Source: Stictocephala bisonia
Lineage: Eukaryota > Arthropoda > Insecta > Hemiptera > Membracidae
Assembly (NCBI GenBank): GCA_035578905.1
Contig: JAQJVL010000532.1
Location: forward strand, 124,001 to 188,000
DNA: 64,000 nucleotides
Direction of reading: 5' to 3'
Shown here: positions 57,190-64,000 of the stretch, one piece after another
How the letters are laid out: every line of letters starts with the position of its first letter
Numbering within the stretch: position 1 is the stretch's first letter
Made by a program: the position numbers and the translations under genes
Notes under the pieces: model-generated
Databases searched by the model: none
The model's input: the letters and a program-made list of their open reading frames with translations, nothing else
What the model was told of the DNA's origin: nothing

Positions 57190-60100
57190 CCAATGACAAA
57201 TGAACAGCCGGTGATTCTAGATTTCATGCAACTTGGAGTAGTAAAGAGCCTGGCCCACAAACACACGTACAGCGTGTTTCCATCTCTTCTCTCTTCCTCA
57301 AGGTCTCGGCATGCCTCACCCTGCAAATTGTACAAAAGTGCACAGCTAACTCATTTATAAAAAACTAGCAATTAAGTTTGTATATATTGTTAATCTACTC
57401 TTTCAGTTCAGTCAAAGATAATTGTATAAATAATTTAGGTCTTATACCTTTCGAGAACATATTGCCTCTGATTCTGAATGTTGACGCAGCCTAGATAGAG
57501 CTTTAATAATTTAATTGGGAGGCCTTTATGTCATAGTTTAATTATGGATTCTACCCCTAATTATGGTCGTCATAAGAGTCTTGTCATGTCCAAAATAACT
57601 ATACCAAGTTTCCCTCTTTGCAGAAACCCTTCTCTCAAGTCGTATGATACTACAAGTAGTGCCCTCAGAAAATAAAAGGATGGAGCAAAGAATGTAAGGT
57701 TGCACACAAGGAATTTAAGAATACTCAAAACTCTGACACAACTGGTAGTCTGCTGCAATGTTCCAATGGTGCCAAAAGAGAAAATTTGGCAAAACAAAGA
57801 ACTAAGATTTTTTGGACAGTCAAATGATGCAATTTCTGAATCTCTTAATATAATGATATCGTACTTAAGTACAATGAGGTTTAAGTCAATAATTCCTCAT
57901 TATCAAGTGTTTAAATCTCTTAAGCTTACGTAAAATCTAAAATAATAATTGTTTTAAAACCAGATAAAGAAATCAAGCTACAAGTTACCATCACATAGCT
58001 CTTTTAAGAGTGTCCTTAAGTTTCTGTTATACATTAAATTTCACAAAAGCACATCACATAATATTAATGATTCGTCCACGTAGAACAAGCATCGTTTAAA
58101 ACTAGGTGTAAATTGTTTTGACCCGGTAATTTTGTCAAATTCATTCACTGAAGGTCAATGAGCAAAATGCAAGGAAACTTAAAAAAGGGTTGGCAGCACT
58201 TATAAATACGAGTAATTCAGAAGCCTATTAGATATGAAGAAAGAAACTGTTAATGAATTTTATACTCAATCTGAACCTTCCTTTGTTTGAATTTTTGAAA
58301 TCTACATAATAGAGGTTAAAGAATTAAAAGTTACCTTTCCATAGAAAATATTTTACGAAACGTGATCATAAAGACAATTTATACTGTAGAAATGTCCCAC
58401 CACACTTCATATGCAGTATGACCTTCAATGGCAGCTACTAAAAGAAATTAAAAACTTAAGAATGGAAAAATGGATAACAAATTCCAAAGGAAATAAAATA
58501 TAAAATACAAAATACTTGTTTTAAATATTGATCTCTTATCACAGAGCTAAGTCCAAATTTTGCAACCATTTCAGCCTGTTTCTCCAATTGAATGAAGAGC
58601 AGCTAACCTCCTTTGGAAAAGAATGCAATGGACAATAACTAACTGTGATCCTTAGTTAAATAGTTTGAGTATCTGCAATGATATCATTTGCCATTCCCCA
58701 CTTATAATTCTAGTTCTTGCAACTTCTTACACTTACAAAATACAATATAAGAATTAATTTTGTTTTAATCAAACTAACAAAATTGACCTAAAGCAAATTA
58801 TGTCATTAAGAATTTACTAGCTTAAGTAAAAAGGGGATTTTTACTATAAAACGGACCTAGGCTAAATATTTCATCAAGGTGAAATTTCGACAGTATCAAG
58901 TTTCTTTGTGATCACATTTCTCAGTTATTTTCATGAAAAAGCAACGAATGTAACGGAAAGCAGGAGTTAATGTTGAGGTAGGCTCGAATTAGTATTATAT
59001 CCAACCACTAAGTACATGGATTGTAAATGATCTGCTGACGTCAATTAAGTGTTTTAAATATACATACAAATAGATTTCTCATCCAATGCTAAATTTTGTG
59101 TTCTTATTTATCAGCTGTTTTAAAATCCATTAATGGGTTATACTGTATCTCTGGACTTGACTTCAGAGCACTCCTTCAGTGAACGCTGGAACTACGTGGA
59201 GTTTGGGAATAATACGACGCATGGTGAAAGGGTATTAGCCAGCCGTAACCATGACGCCTTACAAGCTGGTCACATTTGTTTTAATATGTTACTTTGTGTA
59301 CAAGTAAACATTTTATGACTGCAATTTTCCTATTTTTTACAATATCTTGTACATTTTTGTTATAGATTTCCAGATGTAACATTGAACTGCATTTTGTTCC
59401 TTATTGTTATAGATTGCCAGATGCAACATGGAATGGAAAACACTGTGCGCCTGATCTTCACCGAAACGCCACTATGCATGCTCATGTCAAGTCAAGAGAT
59501 TCAATAAATTAAATACAGTGTAATCAAATTACTGGTTAAAATAAATATTACTTTTAGATGAGAAATCTAATTGTAAGTAATATAATCAAGGAATGACTCA
59601 AAATATACAACTTTCTCAATGAAAGTTTTTTCCTGATAAAAAATACACATTTTATCTTTTTCCATGTAGTTAATTTTACAAGTGGCTTTTCTCAGGGGTT
59701 TACTAAATATTATTTTTAAACGATTACTAAATTTTCATATAATTTTGTCCATCATGAAACATACATTTAAATAGATAAAATATCAGACATGTAAATGAGC
59801 ACACAAAGTAAAAATAATAGTTCTGTATCTTACCTGAGCATGTTTTTCACATTTTTCAGCACAATGTATGGTTTTAAAATGAAATAAAGACCAATATGTT
59901 TTAAATTCTTCTTATATTTCACTCATGTTTACACAAATTAACAAATATTTCTTACAATTTAAAAAACTATCTGTATTGTCACAAGTTACGTGGTAGGACA
60001 TATTATTTGTAGACCATAATATAAACAAACCCTCCTTACTATCTGCACACTATAAAGTCATCACAAAGTTCATATAAAATTATCTAAAGATTTCGTTGAC

Positions 60101-61750
60101 TAGGACAAATCCCAAACCAAAACAATCAACTATTAAAAAAGATTTGGTTAATAACCCAACTATGATTGAAAAGTTCTTTACCATATTGTAACATTTTTAC
60201 AAAATTATCTTACAGATTTATTACAATACATTACTATTATACGGTAAAAATTAAAATTGTGATGTACTACTGAATTAGAAGTATAGGCCTAAAATATTTC
60301 AAAATATTGTGTCCTCAATAAAAAATACAAGGCAAATAAATATATTGCAAAAAATAAGTTCTATGCTATCACATTTTATTGTCACATGGGATACTATGTA
60401 CTGTCTGACTGTGATTTTCCGAGATCAGAAACTTGGTAATCTTACAATAAAAAAGGTCTGGATGGAAGCCCAAATTAGCATGCTTCAAACTGTAATTACT
60501 TGAAAGTCTAGAGCTTTGATCTCGCCACAAGCAAACAGTACATTTCGCTATAAACAATGAACATGTATTAATCGATATATTTCTGTAAACACAATTATTT
60601 TTCGATTTCTATTAAAAGTCAAATCTTCTAGTTTTACAAAAGTTTTCTACTAATAGTACATTTCTTACATCTTTAACTTGTTGTATCAACTAAAGTTACA
60701 GTCTCTTGGATAAAAACAGCATCTACTGAAAATACAATAAAATATTCAAGATTCAAAATACTATTTCATATACATATATATATAATATATAGTTACAAAC
60801 ATATTTCTGTAGACTTTATTTTTTATTGTCATACACACGTATAATAACATACACTTAAAGCAACATGAACTGAGTTTCAAACTCAAGTTATAAACAAATT
60901 TGTTGACAACAGCACAATATATGGATAGTTGTAGTAACACACATTATACTTAAGTACATGACGTGTAAGTCTATTAGATGGTAAAAACTTGTGTTATAGC
61001 TTTATATAAACACACAATAAACTCTTATATATGGAAGAGGAACAACACAAGCTTATTAATCAACACAGTTTAAGTTCATTATCAATCCTTATTTAGTGAA
61101 TTTTTGAAAACATTTGGCAGATTTTATAGACCAAAATATCACAGCATAAAATGTTTAAGATGGTCAGTAAAAACACTTTATAATATATATTAAAAAAACT
61201 TTAGAACATAAAATTACAGTGCAAGCAAGTTCCGGAACTCCTTAAATAAATAATCTACAACTAACAAGTGTTGGAAGGTAAATCTCACATTTTGAAATTG
61301 AACTAAATCAAATACATTGTTACTTTTTTAGAGCTCTCATTTTTGGTTAAAATAAATTATCTTGATCAATATAACTAAATAACAATATCATTAGAGATAA
61401 TCTATTGTTAAGAACTAATTGATACAAATTGAAAGGTATAATCTTTGCCAGAATAAGATGGACACGGACCAGATAGGCCTTAGCAGTTATAACCGCTGTC
61501 TTGGTTTGGAATCAGTGCATTGGCCCATTCGTATCATGCAGTCATCACCATGCCTTCCTTACATTGTTAGAAATAGGGCAGTCCAACTTATCTTGCTTGA
61601 TGCTTGGACATCTTGCCAACAATTGTGATTTTAGTCTTCATTTGGTATGAAAAGTGAACTATAACTTCATTATTTCTCATCAACGTTTTTATTTATAGCG
61701 GTTATATTGAAATAGCTTGTATTTCAAGAATTCATGGAAGGCTTGCTAAT
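57190..61750. other. Long AT-rich intergenic stretch, nothing recognised
   Basis: It has unusually few repeats compared with the introns. A near-perfect 30-bp direct repeat (TGTTATAGATTKCCAGATGY core) lies at 59358 and 59405. Frames such as 57700-57933 and 61419-61628 have no domain. It could be the long 3' UTR or intron of a neighbouring gene, but nothing shows this. Confidence 0.35.
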
Positions 61751-61754
61751 AAGG

Positions 61755-62149
61755 GGCCGTCCCTAAATTACGTAACGCTAAAATAAGGCTTTTTAGGCCC
61801 CCTCCTCCCCCGTGTAACAGACTTGCAACGATAATACCGAGCCCCTCAATAATTACATAACGCTGCCACCAACCCCCCCAATTTTTGTCAACTACTTTCA
61901 TGCAAATTATGATTTATGATGGTCATTGTTTTGTTTATTTTCTAATGGGGGAAGATAAATTACTAACTTTTAAATCTTTTATTTTTGGGAAAAACAGTCA
62001 AATTTTGTGAATGAATTCAAACAAATTGTTAAGGTTTAACAGTTACATAACCCTGCATAGAAACCCCCCACCCCCTCCATAACGGTGTATTATGCTGCCG
62101 AAAACCCCCCTTCCCCTCTAAAAGCGTTATGTGATTTAGAAACGGCCTC
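61755..62149. mobile_element. TIR element (GGGGCCGTCCCTAAAT type)
   Basis: The left end is AGGGGCCGTCCCTAAATTAC then GTAACGC. The right end read inward is AGAGGCCGTTTCTAAATCAC then ATAACGC. Internal C-runs and further TTACATAACGCTG-like copies lie near both ends. About 395 bp, non-coding. Confidence 0.65.
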
Positions 62150-62159
62150 TAACTTCGGA

Positions 62160-63850
62160 AATGTGGGTGGACTGATACTCAGGTTCGACATAGTGACATT
62201 TAGACAACTAAGGATTAGGCCTGCCCCAGCCTACTGGAACTTGTGCATCTAAGTGGAAATTATACTAAGGTACAGTCTGGACAGTTGACTATAGAATACA
62301 AATAGACACAGGGTTTAGCAACTATACCAAAAGCCATATAATTGTAACTTAAATTAAAGCTGAAATCAGCTTAGTAATGGCCATTAAACTAACTTAAGGA
62401 TGTTTAGATTAATTGAACAACTCTCTCTTTTAATATTACTGAAAAAAACTCATTTCCCAGGGCGCACAGAATATAATTAATTATTACTAACAATATTTGT
62501 AAAACATTTTTTATAAATATACCGTATTTTCTTTTCACTATCTTGGAGATGGTGCTTACAATACTTTTGGTAACCCAAACTCGCAAAAGAAGAAACTTTT
62601 ACAATAATTAAAAATATTTTTAAAACTGGTTTAACCATGTGCACAAAATAAATTGCAACTTAAAAGGACTAACTACAAGAATACTTGTGAATATACTACA
62701 TAAATCACTAAATGACTAGATATACAAAATGATTGCACATAATCTCACAATACATACCAGGGTATTTAGTATTGTCCATAACTCTTTAAGTATCAACAGA
62801 GGCTTTTCAATTCAACAAATTATTGTCTTCGCCTAGGAATATGTCCTACAGGTGACTAATTGGTGGAACAATTGAAAAAAAATGTTACTTAATTATTGTA
62901 ACAAAATATGTTTAGAATTAACCTGTGTGTTCTATTTAGACATTAAGTAAAACTATCGAGCTAATTCTTGGCCCTATTGTACCTCGATTTACTTAATACC
63001 TATTGTTAAAGTATCTGGACAAGGGCTTTTCAATAATGCAGCGATAAAACATTGTAAAGTTTTGACTGGAATTTTAAATAAAATCAATAGCTGTGGTTTT
63101 AAATGAAAAAAATTTTGACTCTGGTTAGTAAAACATTATACTCAAGAAATATTATTTGTTGTTTCTTTTGTTTGATATTAGATGTTAAGCACTTGTTTAT
63201 TCAGATGTTATTATTTAACATAATTTGTTACCTTATGATGCAATTTTTTTACTTCAATACATATATCAGTACTTTAAAAAGTACTTTAAAAAGTTGTAAT
63301 AAAACAAATGTTCAAAATTTACTAATAGAAACTGAATAAAAATTAAGATGATAAAAAAAATTAAACAAATTTGTATGTCAAAGCATCAACAACTTATGAC
63401 CTCTGTGCTTTGTCTTGTATGTATTAGCTTTTTGTTTGTTGGACTTATCGTCTGACCAACAGTCGCTTGCTCACGAGCCTCCCTGTAAAACCTCAACACT
63501 TTTCTATTTTGGTTGAGTAGAATTTGTTGTAAGTATAAATAGTATTTCAACATAAGAAAAACATTCGATAGCATCAAAATTGGGGATCGCAAATAATTAT
63601 GTTGTGTGGGCCTAGCATTGACGCTTAGAACACCTTAAGCGCAATGATGTATAGGATAGAAGTTGCTAACATGTGAAATGCTGTTTGTGACACACAAGTA
63701 ATGCTACCCAAGTAGAACTTGTAGACTCTCTGCCGGCTTGCACCTGCAGATTGCAGTAATATGCTGTCTTAACAACTTGTTTCCATACAAGTAAAATTAC
63801 TGTATTCGATTTATTTTAACTCTTAGGCAAAGAGATCATGTAATGCCCTT
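62160..63850. other. AT-rich intergenic stretch, nothing recognised
   Basis: Short frames only. A minus-strand frame (63592-63386) reads REAREQATVGQTISP after an acceptor-like TTTACAG, but I cannot tie it to a family. Confidence 0.3.
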
Positions 63851-63853
63851 TTT

Positions 63854-64000
63854 TTATTTGTTATCCATCCTAACTTAAATCAGCTTCGTAAGTTCCATTT
63901 ACTTTCACTTTGCAATTCTGTTCTTCTCAATGATTCTCCTACCTATCTGTACAAGTGTTTCTCTTTTATTTCGGAAATTAGTGCTTGGAACACTCGGCGC
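63854..64000 (+). pseudogene. LINE C-terminal fragment, runs off the window
   Basis: One frame of 49 codons is open to the last base: NLNQLRKFHLLSLCNSVLLN then DSPTYLYKCFSFISEISAWN. It matches the region after the RT in CR1/Jockey-type elements (LR.L..LS....ILN...P.YL...F) and the corresponding part of the LINE at about 55400-55490. 5'-truncated. Confidence 0.55.

Noticed and set aside
63386..63592. Minus-strand frame with an acceptor-like site as a last exon
   Set aside because: No recognisable domain, no linked exons in view; kept only as a remark in the stretch description.

Overview
This is a eukaryotic, insect-like genomic window: AT-rich, repeat-dense and intron-dominated, with no bacterial operon structure. 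One protein-coding gene is firmly supported, a G1/S cyclin of the cyclin D family (CycD) on the minus strand. Exon 1 is 51323-51517 (ATG at 51517), exon 2 is 44464-44679 and exon 3 is 22720-22876. All have good splice sites, matching phases (0, 0, 1) and a continuous reading of 189 codons covering the LxCxE Rb-binding motif and most of the cyclin box. The final exon or exons were not found; they should lie beyond position 1, so the window ends inside intron 3. The insect assignment rests on the cyclin D sequence, R1-like and other non-LTR retrotransposon remains, short TTAGG runs and an Inr/DPE promoter. I cannot name the species.

Layout. 1-22719 is part of intron 3 and 22877-44463 is intron 2 (21.6 kb). 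Both are packed with short DNA transposons, SINEs and minisatellites, separated by a few GC-richer, apparently single-copy blocks that could be regulatory. Intron 1 (44680-51322) is 6.6 kb. At 51518-51720 lie the 5' UTR and a TATA-less promoter with an initiator and a correctly spaced DPE. From 51.7 to 64 kb is upstream intergenic DNA with fragments of several LINE lineages (52.6-56.0 kb, 63.85 kb to the window edge), one TIR element (61.8-62.2 kb) and long AT-rich stretches with nothing recognisable.

Repeat families inferred by comparing the window with itself: family A (about 260 bp MITE, TIR beginning CACAGAGAA, apparent 6-bp target duplications, ten or more copies); family B (about 500 bp, four copies, conserved terminal palindrome, twice nested in family A); two near-perfect foldback elements (about 340-1270 and 13797-14625); family D (about 420-470 bp, TIR containing CTGTCGGCCATG); family E (hAT-like, TIR TAGGGATG, TATCGATA-rich); family F (about 400 bp with GACGCCGATCGT near one end); family G (36-bp satellite at three loci); two tRNA-derived SINE families. 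Tandem arrays have units of 62, 73, 42, 36, 39, 74 and 92 bp. Long open frames in the 42-, 36- and 39-bp arrays are by-products of unit lengths divisible by three.

The most interesting signal is a shared 3' tail between the SINE at about 27.96-28.2 kb and the LINE at 54.7-56.0 kb. It contains a hairpin whose stem differs by a compensatory base-pair change (GGGCT/AGCCC versus GGACT/AGTCC), which is what is expected if the SINE is mobilised by that LINE's reverse transcriptase.
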